A stretch of 64,000 nucleotides of DNA from Curtobacterium oceanosedimentum. Lineage in GTDB: Bacteria > Actinomycetota > Actinomycetes > Actinomycetales > Microbacteriaceae. The stretch spans positions 1-64,000 of the forward strand of contig NZ_JAIXIG010000005.1 of assembly GCF_020297365.1 (NCBI RefSeq), given 5' to 3'. The translations under genes were made by a program, and so were the position numbers. Under the pieces are notes generated by a model. The model was not told where the DNA came from. It saw only the letters and a program-made list of their open reading frames with translations, and did no database searches. Below are positions 55,909 to 64,000 of the stretch, piece by piece; position 1 is the first letter of the stretch; every line of letters starts with the position of its first letter.

Positions 55909-57102
55909 GTGCACACGGAACGGACGGACGTCCTGGTCGTCGGTGGCGGCCCGGTCGGGCTGTTCCTGGCGGCACTGCTCGCCGAACGCGGGATCGACGT
56001 CCGGGTCTGGGAACGCCGCACCGATCCGCCCGTCGGTTCGCGTGCGATCGGCATCCACCCGCCATCGCTCGACGCCTTCGCCACGATCGGCCTGGACACC
56101 GCCGTCCTGGCCGAGGCCGCCCTCGTCCGTGCCGGTGTGGCCCGCAGCCGCGGCCGGACCCTCGGCACCCTGACGTTCGACCGGGCGTCGGCGACCCACC
56201 CCTACGTCGCCACGCTCGACCAGCACCGCACCGAGACCCTGCTGCGCGAGCGGCTCGAGGCGTCCGTCCCCGGCGCGCTGCGCCCCGGCACCGCACTGAC
56301 CGGGCTGACGCGTGACACCGACCACGTGGAGGCCAGCGGCACCGGCCCGGACGGCGCACCCGTCACGCTCCGGGCCGCCTTCGTGGTGGGTGCCGACGGC
56401 GCACGCAGTGTCGTCCGCGACCTCCTCGGCATCGGCACGACCGGCCGCGACTACCCGGACCGCTACGTCATGGGCGACTTCGCCGACCCCGAGCACGCCT
56501 CGGCCCGGTCGGAGGCACTCGTCGACGTCGGCCCGGACGGCGTGGTGGAGTCGTTCCCCCTGCCGGGTGCACGCCGACGGTACGTCGCCCTGGTGCCGGA
56601 CGACGCCGGGTTCGCCGCGGCCGAGGGCACCGCGACGAGCGAACCCGACCCCACGGTCGCACACCGCCTGGCCGCACTCGTCGCCGCCCGCACCGGGGTC
56701 TCACCCGACCCGGCGAGCTGCACCATGCTGAGCGGGTTCCGCGTGCGTCGACGCCAGGCGGACCGGGTCGGCAGCGGCCGGGTCGTGCTCGTCGGGGACG
56801 CCGCGCACGAGATCAGCCCGATCGGGGGGCAGGGCATGAACCTCGGGTGGCTCGACGCCGCCGAGCTCGCCCCGCTGCTCGCCGGCGCGGTCCGGACCGG
56901 CGTCGCCGGCCCCTGGCCCGGCTACGCGGCACGACGACAGGGCGCGGCCCGCCGCGCCGCACGCCAGGCCGAGGTGAACATGGCGATGGGCCGTCCGCTC
57001 GGCCCCGTCACGGCGACCGGCCGGGAGGCGCTGCTCCGGACCGCCCTGGCCCTGCCGACCGCGCACGGCCTGGCCCGCCTCTACGCGATGCGCTGGGCCT
57101 GA
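55909..57102 (+). CDS. FAD-dependent monooxygenase (PHBH-like)
   Basis: A 397-residue flavin hydroxylase or dehydrogenase. VLVVGGGPVGLFLAALLAERG (residues 8-28) binds the ADP of FAD, VVGADGARSVVRDLLG is the DG motif, and VVLVGDAAHEISPIGGQGMNLG is the GD motif, all characteristic of class A flavoprotein monooxygenases that hydroxylate aromatic or quinone-like substrates. Convergent with the UbiA gene. The GTG start at 55909 fits a leaderless message. Possible link to quinone or isoprenoid modification is an inference from the neighbour. Confidence 0.9.
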   Translation: MHTERTDVLVVGGGPVGLFLAALLAERGIDVRVWERRTDPPVGSRAIGIHPPSLDAFATIGLDTAVLAEAALVRAGVARSRGRTLGTLTFDRASATHPYVATLDQHRTETLLRERLEASVPGALRPGTALTGLTRDTDHVEASGTGPDGAPVTLRAAFVVGADGARSVVRDLLGIGTTGRDYPDRYVMGDFADPEHASARSEALVDVGPDGVVESFPLPGARRRYVALVPDDAGFAAAEGTATSEPDPTVAHRLAALVAARTGVSPDPASCTMLSGFRVRRRQADRVGSGRVVLVGDAAHEISPIGGQGMNLGWLDAAELAPLLAGAVRTGVAGPWPGYAARRQGAARRAARQAEVNMAMGRPLGPVTATGREALLRTALALPTAHGLARLYAMRWA

Positions 57103-57130
57103 CGGCGCACGTCGAGCGGGTGGCCGGATC

Positions 57131-58000
57131 TCACGCGACCAGGCGCGCGCCGGCGAAGCCGAGCTCGACGACGAGCACGAGCGACGAGGCGATGACCAAG
57201 CGGAACAGGGTGCGCGACGCCCGCCCGGCCAGCACGAGCCGGACCCCGACGACCGCGAGCACCAGCACCACGACGGCACCGAGGACCGCGAGCACGACCC
57301 CGGCCCCGCGCACCGGGTCGTCGCCGAGCACCTGCCCGCCGAGCACCAGGGCGGCAGCGACCACGAGCGAGGCGAACGCGACGAAGCCGGCGCCGCGGAG
57401 CCCGAGCCGGTGCGGGAACCCGCGGACCCCGGTCGCGGCGTCGTCGACCAGGTCGGGCAGCACGTTGGTGCAGTGGATGGCGACACCGAACACCGCACCG
57501 GTGGCGATCGCCCACCACGCCGGCCACTGCCCCTGGGCCCCTGCGGACACGGACACCACGGGCAGCAGGCCGAAGGCCACGACGAACGGCACCACCGACC
57601 ACACCGTGCGCTTGAGACCGGCGTCGTAGGCCCAGCCGGCGGCGACCAGCACCAGGTGCGCGACGGCGGCCACCGGTCCGAGGAACACCGACAGCACCAC
57701 GGCGGCACCGGCGGTCACGAACGCCGCGGTCCGGACGGTGCCGACCGGCACGAGTCCGCGTGCAACCGGCTTGTCGCTCCGTCCGACGGCGCGGTCCCGG
57801 TCGGCGTCGATCCAGTCGTTCGCCAGGCCGATCGACAGCTGCCCGGCGACGACCGTCAGTGCCACCATCATGACGAGCCACACCGGGTGCCCGACGGCGG
57901 CGGCGATCACCGCGGCCAGGACGGTGACGGTGACCGTGGGACCCGGGTGCGACGAGGCGAACAGCAGGCGTGCGGTGGAGGGCCTGCGGGTGTCGTTCAC
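57131..58000 (-). CDS. UbiA family prenyltransferase
   Basis: A 289-residue integral membrane protein with about eight or nine helices. The metal-binding motif is LANDWIDADRDRAVGRSDKP near residues 60-80 (NDxxDxxxD), and the second acidic motif is VLPDLVDDAATGVRGFPH near 170. These bind the diphosphate of polyprenyl donors. It could act on quinone, carotenoid or heme-like acceptors. A GTG at 58000 follows TACGCT by six bases; the frame opens further upstream (58021) but without promoter support. Convergent with a FAD monooxygenase. Confidence 0.88.
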   Translation of the reverse strand: MNDTRRPSTARLLFASSHPGPTVTVTVLAAVIAAAVGHPVWLVMMVALTVVAGQLSIGLANDWIDADRDRAVGRSDKPVARGLVPVGTVRTAAFVTAGAAVVLSVFLGPVAAVAHLVLVAAGWAYDAGLKRTVWSVVPFVVAFGLLPVVSVSAGAQGQWPAWWAIATGAVFGVAIHCTNVLPDLVDDAATGVRGFPHRLGLRGAGFVAFASLVVAAALVLGGQVLGDDPVRGAGVVLAVLGAVVVLVLAVVGVRLVLAGRASRTLFRLVIASSLVLVVELGFAGARLVA

Positions 58001-58006
58001 CCCGTC

Positions 58007-58012
58007 AGCGTA
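58007..58012 (-). promoter_or_regulatory. -10 hexamer TACGCT of the UbiA gene, leaderless type
   Basis: Six bases (GACGGG) separate it from GTG 58000. Confidence 0.5.
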
Positions 58013-58064
58013 CGGATGCACCCCTGCACGGTCCGGTCAGCGGTCGGTGTCCAGCGGTCGACCG

Positions 58065-59648
58065 TCAGCGGACCGCCGGTGTCTCGGCCCCGAAGCGCTC
58101 GACGAGTTCGCGCTTGAGCACCTTGCCGCTCGGGCCGAGGGGCAGTGCGTCGAGCACGTGCACGACACGCGGGTACTTGTAGGCGGCGATCTCCGCGGCG
58201 ACGAAGTCGACGAGCACCTGCGGCTCGACCACCGCGCCGGACCGCAGCACCACGGCCGCCGCGACCTCCTGCCCGTGCACCTCGTGCGGCACGCCGAACA
58301 CCGCGGCCATCGCGACGTCGGGGTGGGTGGCGAGGACCTCCTCCACCTGCCGCGGGTACACGTTGTAGCCGTTGCGGATGATCATGTCCTTGGTGCGGTC
58401 GACGATCGTCAGGTACCCGTCGTCGTCCTTGGTCCCGAGGTCGCCCGTGCGGAACCACCCGTCCACGATCGCCGCCGCGGTGTCCTCGGGACGATCGAGG
58501 TACCCGTTCATCAGGTTGTGCCCGCGGATCACGAGTTCACCGATCTCGCCGTGCGGCAGCATCACGATCGCGTCGTGGGTCTCCGGGTCGGCGATCTCGA
58601 CGTCGACGCCCCACACCGGCGTGCCGATCGTGCCGGGGCGCGGTGCTCGCCCGACGTGGTTGAAGGTGGCCACCGGTGAGGTCTCGGTCAGGCCGTACCC
58701 CTCGTGGATCGGCGCGTCGAAGACCTGCTCGAAGCGTTCGAGCACGGCGAGCGGCAGCGACGCACCACCCGAGATCGCGTAGCGCAGGGACGGTCGGGCC
58801 TCGGAGCGCGTGGCCGCGTCGAGCAGTGCCATGTACATCGTCGGCACGCCCATGAAGATCCCGCAGTCGTGCTCGACCATCGCGGCGAGCGCCGAGTCGC
58901 CGTCGAACTTCGGCAGCATGACGAGGGTCGCGCCCACCCGGAACCCGGTGTTCATCGTGCAGGTCTGCCCGAAGGTGTGGAACAGCGGCAGCGCTCCGAG
59001 CAGGACGTCCCCGCGGTGCATGTCGAACGTGGTCATGAGGTTGGTGTTGACCTGTTCGAGCAGCGAGAAGTGCGACCCCTCGGCGCCCTTGGGCTGGCCG
59101 GTGGTCCCGCTCGTGTACAGGATCGTCGCGGTGTCGAACGGGTGCCGCGGCACGTAGGTGTCGAGCGGTTCGCTCTGCGCTGCCAGGGCCTCGAGCCGGT
59201 CGGGGCCGACCGCGGACCCGTCGTCGGTCGTCGGCGCGAGCACGGTCACGACGTCGACCCCGGCCAGTTCGGCCCCGGCAGCCCCCTCGCCGAGCAGCGG
59301 AGCCGCGCAGACGAGCAGGGTGGCACCACTGTCCCGCAGGACGTACTCGATCTCGCGGCGCTTCAGCAGTGCGTGCACGGGCACGGCGACCGCGCCGAGC
59401 GCGAGCGTGGCGTAGTAGACGCGGGGGAAGTCGGCGACGTTCGGGACGAGCATCGCGACCTTCGCGCCCTCGGTGACACCCCGGGCACGGAGCGCCCCGG
59501 CGTACGCGAGGGTCTGCGACCACAGCTCGGCGTAGGTGGTCCGCTGGTCGCCGACGATCACGGCGACGTCGTCCGGGTACCGCGCTGCGGACTCGGCGAG
59601 GATCGCGGCGACCGAGGCGGTCGCGCGGGTGTCGTGGCTGTCGGTCAT
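58065..59648 (-). CDS. AMP-dependent acyl-CoA ligase (long-chain fatty acid type)
   Basis: A 527-residue adenylating enzyme. The P-loop-like motif is ILYTSGTTGQPKGAEGSHFS near residue 165-185, GYGLTETSPV is the A5 motif, and WFRTGDLG, IVDRTKDMIIRNGYNVYP and ALPLGPSGKVLKREL (with the catalytic lysine) form A7-A10. It activates a carboxylic acid with ATP and forms the CoA ester. The ATG at 59648 has GGAG six bases upstream. Substrate chain length cannot be read from sequence. Confidence 0.93.
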   Translation of the reverse strand: MTDSHDTRATASVAAILAESAARYPDDVAVIVGDQRTTYAELWSQTLAYAGALRARGVTEGAKVAMLVPNVADFPRVYYATLALGAVAVPVHALLKRREIEYVLRDSGATLLVCAAPLLGEGAAGAELAGVDVVTVLAPTTDDGSAVGPDRLEALAAQSEPLDTYVPRHPFDTATILYTSGTTGQPKGAEGSHFSLLEQVNTNLMTTFDMHRGDVLLGALPLFHTFGQTCTMNTGFRVGATLVMLPKFDGDSALAAMVEHDCGIFMGVPTMYMALLDAATRSEARPSLRYAISGGASLPLAVLERFEQVFDAPIHEGYGLTETSPVATFNHVGRAPRPGTIGTPVWGVDVEIADPETHDAIVMLPHGEIGELVIRGHNLMNGYLDRPEDTAAAIVDGWFRTGDLGTKDDDGYLTIVDRTKDMIIRNGYNVYPRQVEEVLATHPDVAMAAVFGVPHEVHGQEVAAAVVLRSGAVVEPQVLVDFVAAEIAAYKYPRVVHVLDALPLGPSGKVLKRELVERFGAETPAVR

Positions 59649-59706
59649 GCCGGTCTCCGTGTCTCCTCGACGACGTCATCGTCGCCGTCGTCGTCGTGCG
59701 CCGATC

Positions 59707-60681
59707 CTACGACGCGGCGCGGGACGCCGTCCGGGCTGCCGTGTCCCCCGTCCTGGTGCGCCGACGGACCAGCACCCCGGACGCCAGGGCGATCCCGAGC
59801 AGCACGACGAGACCGCCGACGGGCTCGTTCCACCGCACCCGCTCCCCCAGGACGAGCACGCCGAGCGCCACCCCGACGACCGGCGTCAGGTAGGTAACGG
59901 TGGAGGCGCGTCCGGCGCCCCACGCCTGCACCAGCCGCGTGTTCCACGCGTAGGCCAGCCCCGTGCCGACGCACCCCAGCGCGACCATCGCGCCCACGAT
60001 CCTCCCGTCCAGCTGCACCGGACCGGTCGCGATGACGGGGGCGACCAGCAGGAGCATCCCGGAGGCCAGCGTCAGCTGGACCGTCGCCAGCGTCACGGGG
60101 TCGTACGCGCTCGCCACGGCGACGCGGCGCAGGTAGGCGAGCCCGATGCCGTAGGACGCCGTCATGCCGAGCAGCGCGACCTGGCCCGGCACGCTCGCGA
60201 GCACGGCGGGGTCGGTCAGCACGTCCCACGGGCCGACGAGCACGAGCACCCCGACGATGCCGAGCACGATCCCGACGACCTGTCGGCCGCGCAACCGCTC
60301 GGACGGCACGAGCACCGCGAGGGCGGCCAGCGTCATGATCGGGGTCGTCGCGTTGTAGATGCTCGCGAGCCCCGACGGCACGGTCTGCTCGGCCCACGCC
60401 ATGAGCGACGACGGAAGGGCGTTGAGGAACACGGCGACGACCGCCAGGTGCGCCCAAACGCGCGGCTCCCGCGGCCAGCGGCGTCGGGTCGCGAGCAGCA
60501 GGACGACGAGCGTCACGCCACCCAGGACCGTGCGCACGGTGGCGACCTGCTGCGGGGCCATCCCGTCGAGTCCGATCTTCGCGAACAGGAAGCTCGAACC
60601 CCAGGTGAGGGCGACGAGGACGTAGAGGAGGGCGTTCACGAGGTACAGTCTCGGCAACCGCACGTCATGTGGCGAACGCAT
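59707..60681 (-). CDS. EamA/DMT family transporter
   Basis: A 324-residue protein of the drug/metabolite transporter superfamily with ten helices in two EamA repeats: LLYVLVALTWGSSFLFAKIGLDG with the classical WGSSF, and QVALLGMTASYGIGLAYLRRV as the second repeat. RxN-type LERLRGRQVVGIVLGIVGV and GERVRWNEPVGGLVVLLGIAL close each half. The start is uncertain among 60690, 60681, 60663 and GTG 60645; 60681 is a reasonable choice given the LysR gene at 60710. It likely exports an amino acid or similar metabolite under LysR control. Confidence 0.82.
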   Translation of the reverse strand: MRSPHDVRLPRLYLVNALLYVLVALTWGSSFLFAKIGLDGMAPQQVATVRTVLGGVTLVVLLLATRRRWPREPRVWAHLAVVAVFLNALPSSLMAWAEQTVPSGLASIYNATTPIMTLAALAVLVPSERLRGRQVVGIVLGIVGVLVLVGPWDVLTDPAVLASVPGQVALLGMTASYGIGLAYLRRVAVASAYDPVTLATVQLTLASGMLLLVAPVIATGPVQLDGRIVGAMVALGCVGTGLAYAWNTRLVQAWGAGRASTVTYLTPVVGVALGVLVLGERVRWNEPVGGLVVLLGIALASGVLVRRRTRTGDTAARTASRAAS

Positions 60682-60686
60682 GTCGT

Positions 60687-60700
60687 TCATGGACCCATGA
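60687..60700. promoter_or_regulatory. Candidate operator TCATGG-AC-CCATGA
   Basis: A perfect 6-bp inverted repeat in the 28-bp gap between the divergent EamA and LysR genes; LysR-type autoregulation would fit, but the half-sites are short. Confidence 0.35.
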
Positions 60701-60709
60701 GGAGGACGC

Positions 60710-61558
60710 ATGGCCGTCTCGCTCCAGCAACTGCGCGCGTTCGTCGCCACGGTCGACGCCGGCTCCTTCACGGCTGCGGCCGCCGCCCTGGGCGTCGGGC
60801 AGTCCGCGGTGTCCCACGCCGTCGCCGGGCTCGAACGCGAGGTCGGCGGCCCCGTGGTGCTCCGTGGCACGGTCGCCGCCGCCACACCGCTCGGCGACCG
60901 CATGCTGGCCCACACCCGCAGCGTGCTCGCCTCGGTCGACGCCCTGGAGGCGGTGGTCCGGCCCGCCTCGGCGCGCGGCACCGTGCGCCTCGCCGCCGTC
61001 CCCACCGTCTGCCAGGGCCTGCTGCCACGGCTCCGCGAGGTGTGGGCGGTGACCCTGCCGGACGTCGACGTGCAGGTGTACGAGGGGGACGACGACGAGA
61101 TGCCGGAGTGGCTCGAGGCCGGCACCGTCGACGCCGCCGTGCTCGTCGACCCGTCGCCGGTCCCCGACGGGGGCGTGGTCGTGGCGCGGGACGAGATGGC
61201 CGCCGTGATCCGCCGTGACCACCCCCTCGCCGAACTGCCCGCACTCACCCTCGACGACCTGCACGAGGACGGCTTGGTCGCGGGCGGCGGCGGGTGCGAG
61301 TACCAGGTCCAGAAGCTCCACGAACTCGACGGTCGCCCGTTCCGCTACGCCCACCGTGTGCGGGAGATGAGCACGATGTTCGGCATGATCCAGCGGGGCG
61401 AGGGGGTCTCGATCGTGCCGACCCTGGGCCGCGGGATGCTGCCGCCGGACCTCGTGATGGTGCCGATGGCCCGACGGCTCGAGCGGACCCTGGTGCTGAG
61501 CGGACCGTCGTCGCGCGCGTGGCACCCGTTGGCGACCGCCCTGGTCGACGCGGTCTGA
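60710..61558 (+). CDS. LysR family transcriptional regulator
   Basis: A 282-residue regulator. The HTH is LQQLRAFVATVDAGSFTAAAAALGVGQSAVSHAVAGLEREVG (quoted in parts: LRAFVATVDAGSFTAAAA, SQ-like VGQSAVSHAVAGLE). The effector domain holds VPTVCQGLLPRLREVW, GVSIVPTLGRG and AWHPLATALVDAV. The ATG at 60710 has a strong ribosome-binding site GGAGGA. It is divergent from the EamA transporter gene and probably regulates it. Confidence 0.92.
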   Translation: MAVSLQQLRAFVATVDAGSFTAAAAALGVGQSAVSHAVAGLEREVGGPVVLRGTVAAATPLGDRMLAHTRSVLASVDALEAVVRPASARGTVRLAAVPTVCQGLLPRLREVWAVTLPDVDVQVYEGDDDEMPEWLEAGTVDAAVLVDPSPVPDGGVVVARDEMAAVIRRDHPLAELPALTLDDLHEDGLVAGGGGCEYQVQKLHELDGRPFRYAHRVREMSTMFGMIQRGEGVSIVPTLGRGMLPPDLVMVPMARRLERTLVLSGPSSRAWHPLATALVDAV

Positions 61559-61624
61559 GGCGCCGGCGGCTCCGCCCTCCGGCAGCTCCGACCTTCGGCG
61601 GATCCGCCCGGCCCTGCTGCTCCC

Positions 61625-61630
61625 TAGGCT
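61625..61630 (+). promoter_or_regulatory. -10 hexamer TAGGCT of the two-component genes, leaderless type
   Basis: Six bases before ATG 61637. Confidence 0.5.
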
Positions 61631-61636
61631 CGGAGC

Positions 61637-62860
61637 ATGACCTCGACCGCGCTCCCCGCCGTCCCCCTCGGCCAGCGTGTGTGGGCGCAGACGTGGCGCG
61701 TGATCGTCGCGACGCTGACCGGCCTGGTCACCTTCGCGCTCGTGTGGCCGACGATGGACACGCACGGCTGGAGCGACCTGCGCATCGGCGCCCTGCTCCT
61801 GGCCGACGTCAGCGCCGGACTGGTCGCCCTCGTCCTCCTGCCGTTCCGGCACCGCGCACCGCTCGTCATCACGGTCGTCATCGTCGCCATCAGCTCGGTG
61901 TCGACGCTGGCGGTCGGCGCGGCCGCGATCGCGCTGGTGTCGCTCGCCACGCGGCGGCGGGCCGTCGAACTCGCCGTCGCCGGCGCGGTGATGCTCGGCG
62001 CCACGATGCTCTACGACGTCGTCCTGGCGCCCGACGAGACCATGCCGCTCTGGCAGATCGTGGTCGCCGGTGTCGTCGGCATCGCGCTCCTCATCGCGAT
62101 CGGCATCGGGATCGGCCAGCGCCGGGCACTGCTGCTGTCGCTCCGTGAGCGGGCCGCGCTGCTCGAACGCGACCAACAGCAGCGCGAGGACCGGGCGCGC
62201 GAGCAGGAACGCGCCCACATCGCCCGCGAGATGCACGACGTGCTCGGCCACCGACTGTCGCTGGTCGCCCTGCACGCGGGCGCGCTCGAGTACCGCGGTC
62301 GGGGGCTCTCCCCCGACGAGACCGCCGCAGCGGCCGCGGTCGTCCGGTCCGAGGCGCACACGGCGCTGACCGACCTGCGGGACGTGCTCGGGGTCCTGCG
62401 CGACCCCGGGGAACCGGGCACCGACGAGGTCACCGGCACCGCGCCTCCGCAGCCGACGCTCGTCGACCTGCCCGCCCTGGTCGCCGCGGCCCGCGCCGCC
62501 GGCACGACGATCCACACCCGGGTCGACCCGCGGATCGACGCGGGCTCGGTGGAGGTCCCCACCGCCATCGGTCGGCACGGCTACCGGATCGTGCAGGAGG
62601 CGCTGACGAACGCCCGGCGGCACGCGACCGGACAGCCCGTCGACGTCGTGGTCGAGGTCCTCGACGGTCCCGCACTCCGGGTGCTCGTCACGAACGGCGT
62701 GCCGGACGGACCACCGCCACGGGCCGGTGCGGGAGCCGTCGCCGGACACGGGCTGCAGGGCCTGGCCGAGCGCGCCCGGCTGGTCGGCGGGACCTTCCGC
62801 GCCGGTGTCGACGCCGACCGCGTGCACGTCGTCGAGGCGGTGCTCCCGTGGACGGTGTGA
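61637..62860 (+). CDS. Sensor histidine kinase (NarL/DesK type)
   Basis: A 407-residue kinase. The sensor part has about five helices (residues 10-160). The HisKA_3 dimerisation motif is HIAREMHDVLGHRLSLVALH with the phospho-acceptor H200. The ATPase domain has RIVQEALTNARRHA (N box) and GHGLQGLAERARLVGGTF (G box). There is no extracellular sensory domain of note, so it likely senses membrane state. The response regulator gene overlaps its stop (GTGA). Confidence 0.93.
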   Translation: MTSTALPAVPLGQRVWAQTWRVIVATLTGLVTFALVWPTMDTHGWSDLRIGALLLADVSAGLVALVLLPFRHRAPLVITVVIVAISSVSTLAVGAAAIALVSLATRRRAVELAVAGAVMLGATMLYDVVLAPDETMPLWQIVVAGVVGIALLIAIGIGIGQRRALLLSLRERAALLERDQQQREDRAREQERAHIAREMHDVLGHRLSLVALHAGALEYRGRGLSPDETAAAAAVVRSEAHTALTDLRDVLGVLRDPGEPGTDEVTGTAPPQPTLVDLPALVAAARAAGTTIHTRVDPRIDAGSVEVPTAIGRHGYRIVQEALTNARRHATGQPVDVVVEVLDGPALRVLVTNGVPDGPPPRAGAGAVAGHGLQGLAERARLVGGTFRAGVDADRVHVVEAVLPWTV

Positions 62861-63543
62861 CCGCCCCCGTGCGCGTCGTGCTGGTCGACGACGACCAGCT
62901 CGTGCGCGTCGGCCTCCGGCTCCTGCTGAGCGGGGACGACGGCATCGAGGTGGTGGGTGAGGCCGGCGACGGGCTCGAGGCCGAGGGCGTCATCGCCACC
63001 ACCGCACCCGACGTGGTGCTCATGGACATCCGGATGCCCCGCTGCGACGGGCTCGTCGCGACCGAGCGGGAGCTGCGCCGCCGACCGGACCTGGCCGTGC
63101 TCGTGCTGACGACCTTCGAGGGCGACGACCTCGTCCTCGGGGCGCTGCAGGCCGGTGCCCGGGGCTTCCTGCTCAAGGACACCCCGCCGCACGAACTCGT
63201 GCAGGCCGTGCGGTCGGTCGCCGCGGGCCGGTCCATCCTGTCGCCGTCGGTGCTGGACCGCGTGATCGCGTTCGCGGCCCGGCCGGGCGGCGAACGTGCG
63301 ACGGAGCACGACGACGGCGCCGAGGAGCGCCAGCTGCTCGGGTTGCTCACCGAGCGGGAGACCGAGGTCGCGCTCGCCGTGGCCAACGGTGCGTCGAACG
63401 CGCAGATCGCCGCACAGCTGTACGTCGGCCTGGCGACCGTGAAGACCCACGTCGGGCACGTGTACGAGAAGTTCGGCGTCGACAACCGGGTGCAGCTGGC
63501 CCTGGTGGTGCACGCGGCACGGCGCGGACGATCGGCCGGGTGA
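62857..63543 (+). CDS. Response regulator, LuxR/NarL type
   Basis: A 228-residue regulator. The receiver has VRVVLVDDDQLVRVGLRLLL, the phosphorylation site D57 in VVLMDIRMPRCDG, and KD in FLLKDTPPHEL. The DNA-binding HTH is LTEREEVALAVANGASNAQI-type (LTERETEVALAVANGASN, AAQLYVGLATVKTHVGHVYEKF). GTG 62857 is preferred to 62848 because it overlaps the kinase stop. Targets unknown; no efflux pump gene lies next to it in the window. Confidence 0.93.
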   Translation: MTAPVRVVLVDDDQLVRVGLRLLLSGDDGIEVVGEAGDGLEAEGVIATTAPDVVLMDIRMPRCDGLVATERELRRRPDLAVLVLTTFEGDDLVLGALQAGARGFLLKDTPPHELVQAVRSVAAGRSILSPSVLDRVIAFAARPGGERATEHDDGAEERQLLGLLTERETEVALAVANGASNAQIAAQLYVGLATVKTHVGHVYEKFGVDNRVQLALVVHAARRGRSAG

Positions 63544-63588
63544 CCGCGCGCTGAACGCCGCGGCGGGGTCGGTCGGCAGGATGGACCG

Positions 63589-64000
63589 ATGGCCGAGACG
63601 CACGTGAAGACCTTCACCACCGCGCACGAAGCGGCAGCCGAAGCGGCCGGGCTCACCTGGCTCGCCGAGGCCGAGGACGCCGGCGGCACCCGCATCGCTC
63701 GCGTGCTCGGGCGTCCGAGCCCGACCGTGCTCGACCTCGAGCGGATCTCCGACGGCTCCCCCACCGCCGCCCAGGCCGAACGGTTCGGTCGATCCCTCGC
63801 GCACACGCACGCGGCCGGTGCCGACCACTGGGGCGCGCCGCCCGCCGGGTGGACCCGCGGTGCGGCGCTGCGGATGGGGCGGTCGCGCACCCCGTTCGTC
63901 GACGCCGCGCACGCCCCGTCGACGTGGGGCGAGTTCTTCGCCGAGTACCGGATCCGCGACTTCGTCCGACGCATCGTGGACGCCGGCGGGTTCGACCGCG
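63589..64000 (+). CDS. Fructosamine kinase family protein, 5' part
   Basis: Only the first 137 codons lie in the window; the frame stays open to the end. The protein begins AETHVKTFTTAHEAAAEAAGLTWLAEA and contains LDLERISDGSPTAAQAERFGRSLAHTHAAGADHWG, typical of the fructosamine-3-kinase/aminoglycoside-phosphotransferase-like fold that phosphorylates ketoamines formed by protein glycation (quoted in parts). The catalytic HGD motif would lie beyond the end. CAGGAT six bases before the ATG resembles the leaderless -10s. Confidence 0.8.
   Translation, partial: MAETHVKTFTTAHEAAAEAAGLTWLAEAEDAGGTRIARVLGRPSPTVLDLERISDGSPTAAQAERFGRSLAHTHAAGADHWGAPPAGWTRGAALRMGRSRTPFVDAAHAPSTWGEFFAEYRIRDFVRRIVDAGGFDR

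Noticed and set aside
54563-57102. Acyltransferase 3 and FAD monooxygenase as part of a natural-product cluster
   Set aside because: There is no core synthase, carrier protein or tailoring set nearby, and the two genes are separated by a strong hairpin.

Overview
The window is very GC-rich (visibly around 70 percent or more), densely packed, and codes with GTG and ATG starts and 1-4 bp stop/start overlaps. The gene families present (protein O-mannosyltransferase next to rsmI, rhodanese-fused MoeB, Mop/TOBE protein with modABC, many TetR/MarR/LacI regulators, type II NADH dehydrogenase) indicate a high-GC actinobacterium. The overall style resembles Microbacteriaceae such as Curtobacterium; the genus is an inference, not something I could test. 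No transposase, phage gene, CRISPR array or rRNA was seen. The DNA looks like ordinary chromosome, with one small patch of visibly lower GC at about 25.6-26.5 kb.

Layout. 0-3.4 kb: a frameshifted GrpB-like gene, an acetyltransferase whose start codon lies two bases after a tRNA-Ser(UGA), a HAD phosphatase and serS. 3.5-5.7 kb: a diacylglycerol kinase-like gene convergent with pheA. 5.8-16.5 kb: a molybdenum region with a MarR regulator, a small membrane protein, a cytochrome b-type/molybdopterin oxidoreductase fusion, moaA, moaD, the chain regulator-modA-modB-modC, and a MoeB-rhodanese protein, interrupted by two glycosyltransferase-like membrane proteins and a ChaA-type antiporter. 18-24 kb: ispE, and a likely organosulfur group (ATP-grasp ligase, flavin monooxygenase, MetY), then an XRE regulator divergent from an SDR enzyme. 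24.4-26.5 kb: two small genes and a PIN-domain toxin/antitoxin-like pair. 26.5-32.5 kb: housekeeping genes metG-tatD-rsmA on the minus strand, rsmI, and the divergent O-mannosyltransferase gene. 32.6-35 kb: TetR regulator and DHA2-type efflux pump. 35-44 kb: sulfurtransferase, sugar-nucleotide-like epimerase, P-loop kinase, DUF255 thioredoxin-domain protein, HrpA helicase. 44-49 kb: YbaK, chloramphenicol acetyltransferase-like gene, VOC proteins, two Gfo/Idh/MocA dehydrogenases and a LacI regulator. 49-64 kb: two alpha/beta hydrolases, a RibD-type reductase, NDH-2, a TetR/SDR pair, an acyltransferase, a FAD monooxygenase, a UbiA prenyltransferase, an acyl-CoA ligase, an EamA/LysR pair, a two-component system and the 5' part of a fructosamine kinase-like gene.

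Two window-wide patterns stand out. First, at least 24 genes have a TANNNT -10 hexamer exactly 6 or 7 bases before the start codon and no Shine-Dalgarno sequence, as expected for leaderless mRNAs; this also fixes many start sites. Second, a near-perfect 42-bp palindrome built around GGAGGC..CGGGCCCG..GCCTCC occurs in at least five intergenic gaps, with half-copies and a variant form inside coding linkers. Several other tandem repeats and hairpins are listed. The clearest candidates for something little described are the palindrome family, the PIN module with an altered active site, and the ATP-grasp/LLM/MetY group.
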